Below are positions 1 to 9,994 of a DNA stretch of 64,000 nt, piece after piece. Below the pieces are notes generated by a model. That model ran no database searches. It had not been told where the DNA came from and worked only from the letters and a program-made list of their open reading frames with translations. The stretch comes from Bacteroidota bacterium (lineage in GTDB: Bacteria; Bacteroidota; Bacteroidia; Bacteroidales; Dysgonomonadaceae), in contig JAMNYO010000070.1 of NCBI GenBank assembly GCA_023622765.1, positions 92,877 through 156,876 of the forward strand, read 5' to 3'. Each line of letters opens with the position of its first letter. Position 1 is the stretch's first letter. The position numbers were made by a program, and so were the translations under genes.

Positions 1-100
1 CCCCGCTCGAGAAGTGGTCCACCACGTCAAGTGCTTTCCCTATAGCCTCACTGCCACACACCGGGCAGCGTGTTAGTTCGATAAGAGCTCTATCATTCAT
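1..100 (-). CDS. N-terminus of a methyltransferase-like protein (partial)
   Basis: The first 33 codons of a reverse-strand gene run off the left edge of the window. The ATG is at 98-100. The visible peptide has an N-terminal CPVCG zinc-ribbon half-site (residues 12-16), followed by a VVDHFSSG stretch. That arrangement is typical of class I SAM-dependent methyltransferases of the Bacteroidetes that start with a Cys-x2-Cys ribbon and a (V)xDHxxSGE segment. The SAM-binding domain would lie outside the window, so the assignment is inferred from the N-terminus only. A TAnnTTTG promoter lies upstream at 231-262. Confidence 0.5.
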   Translation of the reverse strand, partial: MNDRALIELTRCPVCGSEAIGKALDVVDHFSSG

Positions 101-230
101 ACAATGGTTGGTGATATGATGTTACGGTCACCATTGGAGCCGGCTCATCATCCATATCGATGCTTCAAAAATCTTCGTTTCGGCAATAAACGAAACAGGT
201 ATTTTGCTGTATGTTATTTGTACAGTGGCT

Positions 231-262
231 CAAAAATAACAATATTCGATGGGAAGGGCAAA
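231..262 (-). promoter_or_regulatory. Bacteroidetes-type promoter for the left-edge gene
   Basis: Read on the minus strand, TTTG (259-262) and TATTTTTG (231-238) are separated by 20 bases, matching the TTTG-N19/20-TAnnTTTG consensus of the primary sigma factor in this phylum. It leaves a 5' UTR of roughly 125 bases before the ATG at 100. The 101-433 gap otherwise holds only this promoter and the divergent alaS promoter. Confidence 0.45.
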
Positions 263-375
263 TTTTTCCTCCATCCCTTTTTTTACCCTTTTTCACGTTT
301 TAATCTTTCTTCGCTTTTATTTTTTCCTTTTTAGGCCTCTTCCGCCTTTTCCCCCTCGCCATTTTGTTCCCGCAC

Positions 376-406
376 TTTGGGAAACGAAGTTTTTCATGTA
401 ATTTTG
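376..406 (+). promoter_or_regulatory. Bacteroidetes-type promoter for alaS
   Basis: TTTG at 376-379 and TAATTTTG at 399-406 are separated by exactly 19 bases, a textbook -33/-7 pair for Bacteroidetes. The expected transcription start is near 413, giving a leader of about 20 bases before the alaS start codon. Confidence 0.6.
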
Positions 407-433
407 TAACCTGTTTTATAAATATCACATGAA

Positions 434-3049
434 ATGATGACTTCCAAAGAGATTCGCCAGTCGTTTAAAGATTTTTTTCAATCGAAGGATCATCGGATCG
501 TACCATCAGCCCCGATGGTGATTAAAGATGATCCCACCTTGATGTTCACCAACGCTGGGATGAACCAGTTTAAAGATATTATCTTGGGCAACGCCCCCGT
601 GGAGCACCCGCGTGTGGCCGACTCTCAGAAGTGCTTGAGAGTAAGTGGTAAACATAACGACCTGGAGGAGGTGGGGCACGATACCTACCACCACACCATG
701 TTCGAGATGTTGGGGAACTGGTCCTTTGGCGACTACTTCAAGGAGGAGGCGATCGATTGGGCGTGGGAGTACCTCACCGAGGTGCTCAAGCTCGATAAGG
801 ATAGGCTGTACGCCTCTATTTTCGAGGGATCGCCCGAGGAGAACCTTGAACGGGATGACGAGGCAATCGGGCATTGGAAAAAGTACCTGCCCCAGGAGCG
901 CATCATCAACGGAAGTAAGCATGATAATTTCTGGGAGATGGGAGATACCGGTCCTTGTGGCCCCTGCTCGGAGATTCATATTGATCTTCGGCTGGAGGAG
1001 GAACGGGCCAAGGTGGACGGGGTAACTCTCGTGAACCAAGATCACCCGCTCGTGATCGAGGTGTGGAACCTGGTGTTCATGCAATACAATCGCAAGGCGG
1101 ATGGCTCGCTCGAACCATTGCCTGCGAAGGTGATCGATACCGGGATGGGCCTCGAACGGCTCTGCATGGCGGTGCAGGGAAAGCTGTCGAACTACGATAC
1201 CGACCTGTTCCAGCCCCTTATCCAGAAGATAGCGGAGATAACCGGCTGTCCATACGGTAAAGAGGATAAAAAAGATGTGGCCATGCGGGTGGTGGCCGAC
1301 CACGTGCGTACCATCGCCTTTTCGATTACCGATGGGCAACTTCCTTCGAACGCGAAAGCGGGTTACGTGATCCGGCGCATCTTGCGTCGCGCGGTGCGGT
1401 ACGGCTACACCTTCCTGGGAATGCACGAGTCGTTTATCTACCGGTTGGTGCCCACGCTGGTGCAAGTGATGGGCGAAGCGTACCCGGAGCTACCGGCACA
1501 GCAATCGCTTATCGAGAAGGTGATCAAAGAGGAGGAGGAGGCATTCTTGCGGACGCTCGAAAACGGGATCAGGCTGCTGGAGAGGAACCTGCCCGAAGAG
1601 GAGGGGGGAGTATTGAAAGGAGAGGTGGCTTTCCAGCTCTACGACACCTTCGGTTTTCCGCTCGATCTGACCGAGTTGATCCTCCGCGAACAGGGGATGA
1701 CGGTGGATACCGAGGGCTTCAACACCGAGATGCGTAAGCAGCGGGAACGGGCGCGCAACGCGGCGGCTATGGAGACGGGTGATTGGGTCGTGTTGCGGCA
1801 AGGTGAACCGGAGTTCGTGGGGTACGATGAAACGGAAAGTAAGGCGACTATCTTGCGCTATCGGGAGGTGAAGCGCAAAAACAAGCGCTATTACCAGCTG
1901 GTGCTCTCTCGTTCACCTTTTTACGCGGAGATGGGGGGCCAAGTAGGTGATAGCGGCTGGCTGATAGACCAAGAAAAAACCATCGAAGTGTTCGATACCA
2001 TACGCGAGAATAACTTGGCCATGCATCTTACCAACAAGTTACCGGACAACCTAGAAGGAGAATTTATCGTCCGGATTGATAAAGGGAAGCGAACGGCCAC
2101 CGAATGCAACCATTCGGCTACCCACCTGATGCACGAGGCGATGCGCGAAGTGCTGGGAAGCCACGTGGAACAGAAGGGGTCGTATGTCTCCCCGGAGTTG
2201 TTGCGGTTCGACTTCTCTCACTTCCAAAAGGTGACCCCCGAGGAGATTCGGGAGGTGGAGAAGCGGGTGACCGCCAAGATACGGGCAAACTTGCCGATTG
2301 AAGAGCAACGGCAACTGCCGATCGAGGAGGCAAAAGCGCAAGGTGCTATTGCGCTCTTTGGTGAAAAGTACGGCGATAAGGTGCGTACCGTCCGCTTTGG
2401 TTCTTCCATCGAGTTGTGCGGGGGTACCCATACCTCCTCCACGGGGCGTATCGGTACATTCCGTATCATCAGCGAACGGGCCATCTCCGCGGGCGTGCGG
2501 CGCGTGGAGGCTGTAACGGCAAAGGGGTGCGAAGAGTACCTCTACCTGCAGGAAGACCTTTTAAGGGAGATAAAGGGGATGTTCGATAACGTGCCCGACG
2601 TGATGCAGGCGATCCAAAAGGTGATTGGCGACAACGAGGAGATGAAGCAACAGCTTCAGGAGTACCTGAAGGAGCGGGTGGAACAGCTCAAGCAGCAGGT
2701 GATCGATAAGCGTAAGGAGGTGAACGGGGTAACCCTCTTCAAGTTGCTGTTACCTGTTGGAACCCCCGAAGCGATCAAAGATATCGCATACCAGCTTAGG
2801 GGGGAGTTCCCGGAAAAGATGATGTTCGTGGCCGGGACGCTGGTCAACGGCAAACCTAGCCTCACTGTTATGCTGAGTGACGACCTGGTAGTCAAGGGGT
2901 TCAACGCGAGCAATATGGTGCGTGAGGCGGCCAAGGAGATACAAGGCGGTGGCGGTGGGCAACCTTTCTACGCGACCGCGGGAGGGAAAAATCCGGATGG
3001 GCTGAACGCGGCCGTGGAGGCGATCGTTAAGAAGCTCGCAGAAGCGTGA
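434..3049 (+). CDS. alaS: alanyl-tRNA synthetase
   Basis: Class II aminoacyl-tRNA synthetase that charges tRNA-Ala in the cytoplasm. At 871 aa it has the full family length. The N-terminal catalytic core shows the [21 protein letters not shown] region (about residues 26-46). The editing domain carries the zinc motif HSATH (around residue 560) and the downstream CGGTH (around residue 665). The C-terminal part ends in the glycine-rich GGGGGQP segment of the C-Ala domain. Two in-frame ATGs (434 and 437) are both plausible starts, 28-31 bases after the -7 box. The gene ends one base before the convergent acyltransferase gene, with no obvious terminator between them. Confidence 0.98.
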   Translation: MMTSKEIRQSFKDFFQSKDHRIVPSAPMVIKDDPTLMFTNAGMNQFKDIILGNAPVEHPRVADSQKCLRVSGKHNDLEEVGHDTYHHTMFEMLGNWSFGDYFKEEAIDWAWEYLTEVLKLDKDRLYASIFEGSPEENLERDDEAIGHWKKYLPQERIINGSKHDNFWEMGDTGPCGPCSEIHIDLRLEEERAKVDGVTLVNQDHPLVIEVWNLVFMQYNRKADGSLEPLPAKVIDTGMGLERLCMAVQGKLSNYDTDLFQPLIQKIAEITGCPYGKEDKKDVAMRVVADHVRTIAFSITDGQLPSNAKAGYVIRRILRRAVRYGYTFLGMHESFIYRLVPTLVQVMGEAYPELPAQQSLIEKVIKEEEEAFLRTLENGIRLLERNLPEEEGGVLKGEVAFQLYDTFGFPLDLTELILREQGMTVDTEGFNTEMRKQRERARNAAAMETGDWVVLRQGEPEFVGYDETESKATILRYREVKRKNKRYYQLVLSRSPFYAEMGGQVGDSGWLIDQEKTIEVFDTIRENNLAMHLTNKLPDNLEGEFIVRIDKGKRTATECNHSATHLMHEAMREVLGSHVEQKGSYVSPELLRFDFSHFQKVTPEEIREVEKRVTAKIRANLPIEEQRQLPIEEAKAQGAIALFGEKYGDKVRTVRFGSSIELCGGTHTSSTGRIGTFRIISERAISAGVRRVEAVTAKGCEEYLYLQEDLLREIKGMFDNVPDVMQAIQKVIGDNEEMKQQLQEYLKERVEQLKQQVIDKRKEVNGVTLFKLLLPVGTPEAIKDIAYQLRGEFPEKMMFVAGTLVNGKPSLTVMLSDDLVVKGFNASNMVREAAKEIQGGGGGQPFYATAGGKNPDGLNAAVEAIVKKLAEA

Positions 3050-3050
3050 C

Positions 3051-4364
3051 TCAAAGGAAGCGAATCAGTTTCGACAGCCGCTCCCACTCCTTGGGGAAAT
3101 TGTGTGCGAAGCGGTGTACTTTTTGATCTCTACGGGCGGTTTTCCACCACTTTTGCCAACGGATGGCGAAGTAGAAGGTGAGGGGCATCACGAAGAGGTA
3201 ACCCAAAGCCAGGAGCCAGTTGCCGGTAATAACCCCCAGGAGGAGCGATTGCAGCAAGGCGAAAATAGGCACGAAAAAGAGGCCCGAAACGTACCGCACC
3301 GAGGGGATGAACTGTTTATCCTTGAATAGCCCCTTGAGCTTTTTGTTAATCAACAGCGGGAAGAGCCCGTTCACGAAGCCGAACAACGCGATGGGGGCGG
3401 TAAGGAGAAGCGCTGAGAAACGGGCGAAGAGGTTCCACTTGGAAGGCCTCTTCCACACCCGGTCTTTGGAGTTAAGCCCGTTTCCCTGCAACAACTGTTT
3501 CGCTTCCCTCAGTTCCCCGACTTTCCGTTGGAACCGCTCGGGTTCCCGTTCGAAAAGGCGATCCAGTTCCCTCACGATATGGAGCGACGCCTGAAGGAAG
3601 TCGTCTTTTCGGCCGCGGAATAGTTCCTTTGCAATGCGGTCGCTGTTCCAGTCAATCGCCAGGCAGTAGTCATCATAGTAATCGTCGTTCCATATATCGA
3701 CCACCATTGATTTTAACCGCGCTTCCAGGTCCTTTCGTAACTGATTGGTAGCCAGGTTGGGATTCTCGTTGTACAGCGCCTTGTACTCCGATACCTCGAT
3801 GGGTTGGCCGAACGTCACGTAGGCATCCGATGGGAAGTCGTTCACGTCGCGATAGTAGATGGCTACCGGCACGATCTGGCTTTGCAGCTCGAAGTCGAGA
3901 GAAGCCTCCGTGGGCAGCACGATGCGGGGCACCGCTTTCTGAATGGGGAGGAGCGACTGCTTGGGGTTATGTCTCCCCTCGGGGAAGAGGGCGATGGGGT
4001 TGTTTTTCTTGAGTACGCGGGCTGCGGTTCTAAAGACTTCATCGTTCCGTTCCAGGTTATCCTTCCCGTCGCGAAGCCGGAAGACAGGGATGATGCGCAA
4101 CCCCTTGAGCAGCCAGGCGACAAACTTCTGCTTGAAGATATCGGCCCGGGCCAAGAATACGACCTGCTTGCAGTGGTAGCTGCAGTAGACCAGCATCAGG
4201 GCATCCAACAACGCGTTACGGTGGTTAGCCGCGAAGATGATCGGCCTTTTCCTGGATACGTTCTCTTTACGGCCGACAAACACCAGCTTCCTGAAGTTCA
4301 GCCGTAAAGTGGTCTTTACCGGCAACTTAGCCAGCGCGTAACGAATATCGTATTGGTAAATCAT
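3051..4364 (-). CDS. PlsC-type lysophospholipid acyltransferase family membrane protein
   Basis: Probably transfers an acyl chain in glycerophospholipid synthesis or remodelling at the inner membrane. It has the acyltransferase signature NHRNALLD (residues 47-54, the HX5D variant) and the FPEG glycerol-phosphate-binding motif (127-130). The C-terminal third has two or more hydrophobic helices (LLTAPIALFGFVNGLFPLL and a longer cluster near the end), so the protein is a membrane-anchored enzyme of about 437 aa. The frame stays open upstream to 4505, but that would overlap the transporter gene by 88 bases. The ATG at 4364 gives MIYQYDIRY and a 53-base gap, and is preferred. The exact substrate cannot be told. 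Confidence 0.8.
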   Translation of the reverse strand: MIYQYDIRYALAKLPVKTTLRLNFRKLVFVGRKENVSRKRPIIFAANHRNALLDALMLVYCSYHCKQVVFLARADIFKQKFVAWLLKGLRIIPVFRLRDGKDNLERNDEVFRTAARVLKKNNPIALFPEGRHNPKQSLLPIQKAVPRIVLPTEASLDFELQSQIVPVAIYYRDVNDFPSDAYVTFGQPIEVSEYKALYNENPNLATNQLRKDLEARLKSMVVDIWNDDYYDDYCLAIDWNSDRIAKELFRGRKDDFLQASLHIVRELDRLFEREPERFQRKVGELREAKQLLQGNGLNSKDRVWKRPSKWNLFARFSALLLTAPIALFGFVNGLFPLLINKKLKGLFKDKQFIPSVRYVSGLFFVPIFALLQSLLLGVITGNWLLALGYLFVMPLTFYFAIRWQKWWKTARRDQKVHRFAHNFPKEWERLSKLIRFL

Positions 4365-4417
4365 AACGGTAAGTTTTGTTAGAGAGGTGAAATGACCCGT
4401 GTTAACTCGTTGTTCCT

Positions 4418-5383
4418 TTAGCTCGTTGGCAAGGGCGAAATAACCCGCCTCCTCCAGTAAAACGCGAGCATTAAACCGGCGATAATATGCCATATGCCCC
4501 ACCACGCGGCGATAAAGGCCATCCCACCCAGTTCCAACTCGGGCGGGAAAATTCTCGGGTTGAAGATCAACGCAAGGCCTAACCCCGAGTTTTGGATACC
4601 CGTTTCAATGGAGATGGTCCTGCAATTTATCTCGTTTACCTTGAGTGACTTTGGGAAATAGTACCCGCTTACGTAAGCCAACCCGTTATGGAGAAGCACG
4701 AGGAAGAATATCAGGTGAATGTATCGAAGGAACAGGCTGAAGTTGCCCGCCAGGGCAGCCACGATGAACCCAACGAAAAAGAGGATGGAGACGGTCTGCA
4801 CCGTCTTGTCAATCCGTTTCGTGAACTTCGGGAATTTCATACCGACGAACATCCCAAGGATCACGGGGATGCCGAGGATCAGGAAGACCGTGCGGAACAT
4901 CTCTACCGGGTCGATCGTGATGGGTACCAACAGGGGTGAGTGTTTCGCGTAGAGGCTACCCCAGAAGGCGAAGTTAAAGGGTGTCATGAAGAGGCTCATC
5001 ACGGTGGTGAGGGCAGTAAGGCTCACCGAAAGGGTGATATTTGACTTGGAGATAGAGGAGATCAGGTTGGAGACGTTGCCCCCCGGACAAGCGGCGACCA
5101 GGATCATCCCCATTGCCACGGCCGTGGAGGGGCGTATTATCATCACCAGCAAAAAGGTGAGGGCGGGGAGGAGCACGTATTGGGAGATGACTCCCAGGAT
5201 AACCGGTTTGGGGTTCAACACGAGCGTTTTGAAGTGCTCGGGCTTGATACTCAGTGCCACACCGAACATGATAAACGCAATGGCAACGTTCATGATGTTT
5301 ACGCTCCCTTGATTGAAGTTCAACTGAACCGCATCAAGCTGTTCAAGGTTCCCAAAAAGCGATAATAGCGGGGTAAACTGCAT
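4418..5383 (-). CDS. bile acid:sodium symporter (BASS) family transporter
   Basis: Integral membrane transporter of 321 aa with about nine to ten hydrophobic helices. It carries the family hallmarks ACPGGNVSNL (around residue 98) and ETGIQNSGLGLAL in the C-terminal half; these match the two crossing helices that form the sodium and substrate site in BASS proteins. Despite the family name, bacterial members carry varied organic anions such as pantoate or keto acids, so the substrate is unknown. It precedes the acyltransferase gene on the same strand by 53 bases and may be co-transcribed. A weak -7-like TACCTTGT lies just upstream on the minus strand near 5405. Confidence 0.85.
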   Translation of the reverse strand: MQFTPLLSLFGNLEQLDAVQLNFNQGSVNIMNVAIAFIMFGVALSIKPEHFKTLVLNPKPVILGVISQYVLLPALTFLLVMIIRPSTAVAMGMILVAACPGGNVSNLISSISKSNITLSVSLTALTTVMSLFMTPFNFAFWGSLYAKHSPLLVPITIDPVEMFRTVFLILGIPVILGMFVGMKFPKFTKRIDKTVQTVSILFFVGFIVAALAGNFSLFLRYIHLIFFLVLLHNGLAYVSGYYFPKSLKVNEINCRTISIETGIQNSGLGLALIFNPRIFPPELELGGMAFIAAWWGIWHIIAGLMLAFYWRRRVISPLPTS

Positions 5384-5591
5384 TGGACCTTTTGATTTTG
5401 AGGCACAAGGTACGAAAAAATATATTCTCTATCATTATATTTCACATTGTTTCTGTTTTTAGTACCAGTCAACAGGTCATGTGCGTCAGACTAACCCGTT
5501 ACGCGACACGTGTATCTATTCTATCCAAAACTGATATTCGCATGTTATAAACCGGAAATGAAACAACGTGCAAAAGTTGCGCTAATTTCAT

Positions 5592-5599
5592 TACCTTTG
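5592..5599 (+). promoter_or_regulatory. -7 promoter element for rarA
   Basis: TACCTTTG matches TAnnTTTG, 33 bases before the chosen start codon. The -33 box is not clear. The long open frame upstream of the ATG would begin before this element, which supports the internal start at 5633. Confidence 0.45.
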
Positions 5600-5632
5600 T
5601 GGAGAAAGAAAAAACGGCATAAGAAAAACCCT

Positions 5633-6922
5633 ATGAGCGCACCCCTTGCCGAGCGGCTACGGCCGCGTACCCTCGATGAGTATATCGGACAGACACACCT
5701 GGTCGGTAAGGGAGCCGTACTGCGCAGGATGATCGATTCCGGCCGCGTGCCCTCCCTGATTTTTTGGGGTCCCCCAGGGGTGGGGAAGACCACGCTTGCC
5801 CACATTATCGCCAACACTATCGAGACACCCTTTTACCAGTTGAGCGCGGTGAACTCGGGGGTCAAGGATGTACGCGATGCGATTGAGAAAGCGAAAAGCA
5901 GCCGCTTCTTTAATCGTGCTGCCCCCATTCTCTTTATCGATGAGATTCACCGCTTCAGTAAATCGCAACAGGACTCGTTGCTGGGCGCAGTGGAGACCGG
6001 CACGATCACTTTGATCGGTGCGACCACCGAGAACCCCTCTTTCGAGGTGATTCGACCACTGCTTTCCCGCTGCCAGGTGTACGTTCTTAAGCCAATGGGA
6101 AAGGGTGACCTAGAGACATTGCTGGAACGTGCCCTTACTGAAGACCACCTCCTAAGGGAGCGGGAGATCGAGGTGAAGGAGAGCGATGCGCTGTTCCGCT
6201 TTGCGGGTGGCGATGCCCGCAAGCTGTTGAATATCCTGGAGCTGACGGTCGCCTCCGAAGGGGGCGATAAGGTGGTGATCACCGATCAACTGGTGACGGA
6301 GCGGCTGCAGGAGAACCCCGCCGCGTACGATAAGGGAGGTGAGTTACATTACGACATCATCTCGGCTTTTATCAAGTCGATCCGGGGGAGCGATCCCGAC
6401 GCGGCCATCTACTGGCTGGCGCGGATGGTGGCGGGGGGTGAAGACCCCAAGTTCATCGCCCGGCGACTGGTCATCTCGGCCGCGGAGGATATTGGCCTGG
6501 CCAACCCCAATGCGTTGCTGTTGGCCAACGCCTGCTTTGATACGCTGCAAAAGATCGGGTGGCCCGAGGGGCGCATCGTTTTGGCCGAGACCACCGTCTA
6601 CCTGGCTACCTCACCCAAGAGCAACTCCGCCTACCTTGCTATCGATAAGGCCATTGCCAACGTGGAGCAGACGGGCAACCTGCCGGTACCGTTACACCTG
6701 CGTAATGCACCCACGTCGCTAATGAAAGAGCTCAACTACGGTAAGGAGTACAAGTACGCACACGATTACGATAACCACTTCGTGAAGCAGGAGTACCTAC
6801 CCAAAGAGCTCAAGGGAACCCGTTTCTGGGAGGTGCAACCCAACCCCGCTGAACTGAAGCTGGCGGAGCGCATGAAAAAACTGTGGGGCGAAGAGCGTGA
6901 AAAGCCAGAAAAGGATACATGA
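5633..6922 (+). CDS. rarA: replication-associated recombination protein A (RarA/MgsA AAA+ ATPase)
   Basis: AAA+ ATPase of the clamp-loader clade that acts at stalled replication forks. At 429 aa it shows the family opening PLAERLRPRTLDEYIGQ, Walker A GPPGVGKT (46-53), Walker B ILFIDEIHRF (99-108) and sensor 1 GATTENPSF. The C-terminal half carries the MgsA tetramerisation region, with PHRF-like text replaced by YLPKELKGTRFW near the end. The frame is open upstream to 5510, but the extra 41 residues are basic and unlike the family. The ATG at 5633 lies 33 bases after a -7 promoter element and is preferred. The gene converges on the LptD-like gene with a 5-base gap. Confidence 0.95.
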   Translation: MSAPLAERLRPRTLDEYIGQTHLVGKGAVLRRMIDSGRVPSLIFWGPPGVGKTTLAHIIANTIETPFYQLSAVNSGVKDVRDAIEKAKSSRFFNRAAPILFIDEIHRFSKSQQDSLLGAVETGTITLIGATTENPSFEVIRPLLSRCQVYVLKPMGKGDLETLLERALTEDHLLREREIEVKESDALFRFAGGDARKLLNILELTVASEGGDKVVITDQLVTERLQENPAAYDKGGELHYDIISAFIKSIRGSDPDAAIYWLARMVAGGEDPKFIARRLVISAAEDIGLANPNALLLANACFDTLQKIGWPEGRIVLAETTVYLATSPKSNSAYLAIDKAIANVEQTGNLPVPLHLRNAPTSLMKELNYGKEYKYAHDYDNHFVKQEYLPKELKGTRFWEVQPNPAELKLAERMKKLWGEEREKPEKDT

Positions 6923-6927
6923 TACCC

Positions 6928-9909
6928 CTAATACCATTTCATACCTCGGTCGTACGGTGAATTTCGCTGCTCGTACTTCAGGTCTCGCAGCATGGACGAG
7001 TTGGCTTGGATGGTGAAGTTATACGACTTGTAGGGTCCAATCGGTATAAAGCTGGCCGACATGTTCCAGCAGTGCAGGTTGCGTGTGAGCGTACAGTTGA
7101 TATTCGTGAATTTCTTCTGATCGAAATTGTAGTCGGTATTGAACGTGAAGTTCCAGTTCTTGGTCGGCTGAATCGAGCCGCTCAACCCGAAGTTATGGGT
7201 GAGTTTCCCCTTGTACTCCATCCTCTCCTTATCGAACTCCCCGTACCCGTACCGCAGCGAATAGTTGAACGAGATGTTCCAGTTGAGTTTATTTTTGAGG
7301 TATCCCTCCTCGTCGAATTCCCCCATTGAGTTATCGCTGTTATCGAACATACCGCCACGAGACCCCGTCTCGTACGGGTTGCGGCCTATCGTGCCGTCGT
7401 CCGGCAGCTGGCCGGTCGGATCGTCATCGCCTTCGCCCTCCTCACTACCCTCCTTCTTTTTACGACCGAACAACTTGTTTAACGCCTCCTGGTTAAGCGA
7501 GTAGGAGAAAGAGGTTCCGGTACTCATTAGTTTACCGAACCCCTTGCCATTCATGACCCGGAGCTTGTCGACCCGCTTAGGGCTTCCATTCTGGTCTAGC
7601 TGGTAGATGTAAGGATCCCACACGGCGTTCAGGCTGAGAGTGTAAGACTTGGAAAGCTTTAAGCGGATGTTCGAGTTGATGTTGCTCCACTTCATGGAGT
7701 CGGCCATCATGTTGTAGCTGAAGTTAATCCCCAGATCGTCGATCAGGCTGATTTTGCGGGTGCCGGTAGTATCCGCGTCGGTTCGTATCTTCATCTCCAG
7801 GTTGTTCTTGAAGTCGAACCCGATGCTCCCGCTTTGTCCTCGGGAAGCGGTGCCGAACATCATTGCGGAATAGGGTGAGTAGGTGTACTCCACGTCCTCG
7901 CCGTATTCGTTTTTGTAGGTGTAGGTCTCGTAAAAGCCATACTTGGGATTCCCGAAGTCGGGCCGCCAGTTAAGACTGATGCTGGGGGAGAAGACGTGGC
8001 GGATAGCCTGTATCTTGTCGCCAAATATCTTCCAGGGGGTGTACATCCCGTATAGCTTTGTTTGTGCGCTGAGTGACGTGCTGTAATCATACACCCGCTT
8101 GAAGCCATGAATGGTATCCACCGGCACGTGCCGTTTGCTAATGGGATCCCACGCTTGTTTGTGCGCCCCGGTGTACCACCGCTCGGTGTAGTTAAACGAT
8201 GGAGATACCTGGATGAACTCGAAGAGGGTGAAGGTGGCGCTTACCGGGATGCTGTGTTTCATCCCGTTGCTCCAATCACGGATCAGGCTCGACTTAAGGA
8301 ACAGGTCCTCCTTCGTGGTGATCGAGTTGCGAAACTCGCCCGAGTAGCTCATCGATATCTTTTCATACCAACGCTCTTTGCCCACCGCGTTCTTCCGTTT
8401 AAAGGGGTTGATGCGACTCATGTTGACGGAGAGGTTGGGGAACGTGGCGGCGATGGTGGAGTCTTGTGACACCTGGTTGATGCTCATCGTGGCCGAAAGG
8501 CTCCAGGGCGAGTCGGGGAACCGCTGCGTGAGGTTCACGCTCGAGCTCTTGGTGTTGCTCGACGCTGCACGGGAGTAGAGGCGACTAAGGTCGCGGTGGT
8601 TGCTCTTGCTTGTGGAGAAGTTCACGCTGGCCGACAGGGTGCGGTACATGTTGGCCTTCGGGTCCTGCGAGTGGGTCCAGTTGATGCGAAGGTCTTTCGC
8701 CACGGAGTAGGCCGCGGGTACCACCTCCTTCAGCTCTTTTTCGCCGGTAGCCGTGCTCATGTGGTAGACGTTGAAGTTGCCCGAGTACTTGTATCGCTTG
8801 CGATAGTTGGAGCGAGCCCCAACACCCCACGAACCCTTGGTGTAGATCTCCCCCGTGACCGCCAGGTCGATGTAGTCGCTTAGCGCGAAGTAGTACCCCC
8901 CGTTTTGCAGGTAGAACCCGCGCGTCATCTCGTCACCGTAGCTGGGCATGATGATGCCCGATGAGTAGCTCTTGGTAAAGGGAAAGAATGCGAAGGGCAA
9001 CACGATGGGGAACAGGGGTACCTCGGCTACCACCAGCCAGGCGGGTCCCGTTACGACATCCTCGTTGGTCACCTTGGCCCTCGACAGGTTCAGGTAAAAG
9101 TGGGGGTTCTCGTCGTTTTCGCAGGTGGAGTATTTCCCGTCGCGCATGTAGAACGATTTATCGGGGTTCATTTTCGCCTCCTTGGCCACGATGTTTCCCT
9201 CGCCCTGTTGCGTGATCACGCCGTGGATAAACGCTTTTTCCGTTTCGAAGTTGTATTTTACCTTCTTCATCTCGTACTCGTCTTGCCCCTCCGTGAAGAC
9301 GGGGTAACCGAACTCCTTGCCCAGGGAGTCGACGCCAAACGTGGAAGAGATCATGCTGCTGTCCATATCCACGGTGATGTACTCTCCCTTGATGGACAAA
9401 TCGCCGTACTTGATATCGGCATCACCGTAAAGGAAGGCCATGTTTTCGTTAGTAAAGACAACCGAGTCTTGCCCTGAGTAGTAAACCGTGAACTCGAGTT
9501 TCTCTTTCGGGATCTCCATTTCGATGCTGTCGAGTGCGGCGTCAAGCGATCGTACAGTGTCTGCCTTGACTACCGCTAGTGAATCGACTGCCGGCAGGAG
9601 GTCAGTCATCAAGCTGTCCGCTTTAAGCGAACGCTGTAATGAATCAGGGAGTTGTAATGAATCAGGGCGTTGCAGCACATTTGGTTGTTCCAGTGAATCG
9701 GGACGTTGTAGCGTGTCGGTAAGCCGCAACGAGTCTGGGAGTCGCTTTTCCGCGGGCATAGTTTCTACCACCGTGTCGGTAGTCGGTACCTCCGATACAG
9801 CCGGCAGGTCACCCTGGCTCATCGCCACACTAGTCTTTCTCACGGAAGAACATTGGACAAAGACCCACAGGACGGTAAGCAGGTATATGAAACGTATAAA
9901 TTGCCTCAT
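6928..9909 (-). CDS. lptD: LptD-like LPS-assembly outer membrane protein
   Basis: Large outer-membrane protein, about 993 aa, resembling the Bacteroidetes LptD family that inserts lipopolysaccharide into the outer leaflet. After a hydrophobic N-terminal signal (MRQFIRFIYLL..., possibly a lipoprotein signal ending in VQCSS) comes a linker rich in Asp-Ser-Leu repeats (about residues 50-120). An OstA/LptA-like domain follows (around 140-260, with the alternating YGDADIKYGDLSIKGEYI pattern). The rest is a long C-terminal beta-barrel full of aromatic alternating strands. The extreme upstream start is a GTG at 9927; the ATG at 9909 is preferred. A minus-strand TATTTTTG at 9975-9982 could drive it independently of thrC. 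Confidence 0.85.
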   Translation of the reverse strand: MRQFIRFIYLLTVLWVFVQCSSVRKTSVAMSQGDLPAVSEVPTTDTVVETMPAEKRLPDSLRLTDTLQRPDSLEQPNVLQRPDSLQLPDSLQRSLKADSLMTDLLPAVDSLAVVKADTVRSLDAALDSIEMEIPKEKLEFTVYYSGQDSVVFTNENMAFLYGDADIKYGDLSIKGEYITVDMDSSMISSTFGVDSLGKEFGYPVFTEGQDEYEMKKVKYNFETEKAFIHGVITQQGEGNIVAKEAKMNPDKSFYMRDGKYSTCENDENPHFYLNLSRAKVTNEDVVTGPAWLVVAEVPLFPIVLPFAFFPFTKSYSSGIIMPSYGDEMTRGFYLQNGGYYFALSDYIDLAVTGEIYTKGSWGVGARSNYRKRYKYSGNFNVYHMSTATGEKELKEVVPAAYSVAKDLRINWTHSQDPKANMYRTLSASVNFSTSKSNHRDLSRLYSRAASSNTKSSSVNLTQRFPDSPWSLSATMSINQVSQDSTIAATFPNLSVNMSRINPFKRKNAVGKERWYEKISMSYSGEFRNSITTKEDLFLKSSLIRDWSNGMKHSIPVSATFTLFEFIQVSPSFNYTERWYTGAHKQAWDPISKRHVPVDTIHGFKRVYDYSTSLSAQTKLYGMYTPWKIFGDKIQAIRHVFSPSISLNWRPDFGNPKYGFYETYTYKNEYGEDVEYTYSPYSAMMFGTASRGQSGSIGFDFKNNLEMKIRTDADTTGTRKISLIDDLGINFSYNMMADSMKWSNINSNIRLKLSKSYTLSLNAVWDPYIYQLDQNGSPKRVDKLRVMNGKGFGKLMSTGTSFSYSLNQEALNKLFGRKKKEGSEEGEGDDDPTGQLPDDGTIGRNPYETGSRGGMFDNSDNSMGEFDEEGYLKNKLNWNISFNYSLRYGYGEFDKERMEYKGKLTHNFGLSGSIQPTKNWNFTFNTDYNFDQKKFTNINCTLTRNLHCWNMSASFIPIGPYKSYNFTIQANSSMLRDLKYEQRNSPYDRGMKWY

Positions 9910-9974
9910 GCGGAAAATGCAGGTCACGTATGGTTTTCACACGCGAAGCTACGTATTAATGCATTAATATGCGG

Positions 9975-9982
9975 CAAAAATA
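9975..9982 (-). promoter_or_regulatory. -7 promoter element for the lptD-like gene
   Basis: On the minus strand this reads TATTTTTG, matching TAnnTTTG, 66 bases before the ATG at 9909. The -33 region falls inside the end of thrC and is not convincing. Confidence 0.35.
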
Positions 9983-9994
9983 ATAAAAAGAAAC

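Noticed and set aside
104-334. 76-codon open frame in the intergenic region before alaS
   Set aside because: It spans the divergent promoter of the left-edge gene, is rich in Phe, and ends in T-rich non-coding-like sequence.
506-1465. Long open frame antisense to alaS
   Set aside because: It mirrors the codon structure of a certain alaS gene and resembles no protein; antisense open frames of this kind also occur opposite thrA, lptD and batA.
4365-4505. 47-codon extension of the acyltransferase
   Set aside because: It would overlap the transporter gene by 88 bases and has no family similarity.
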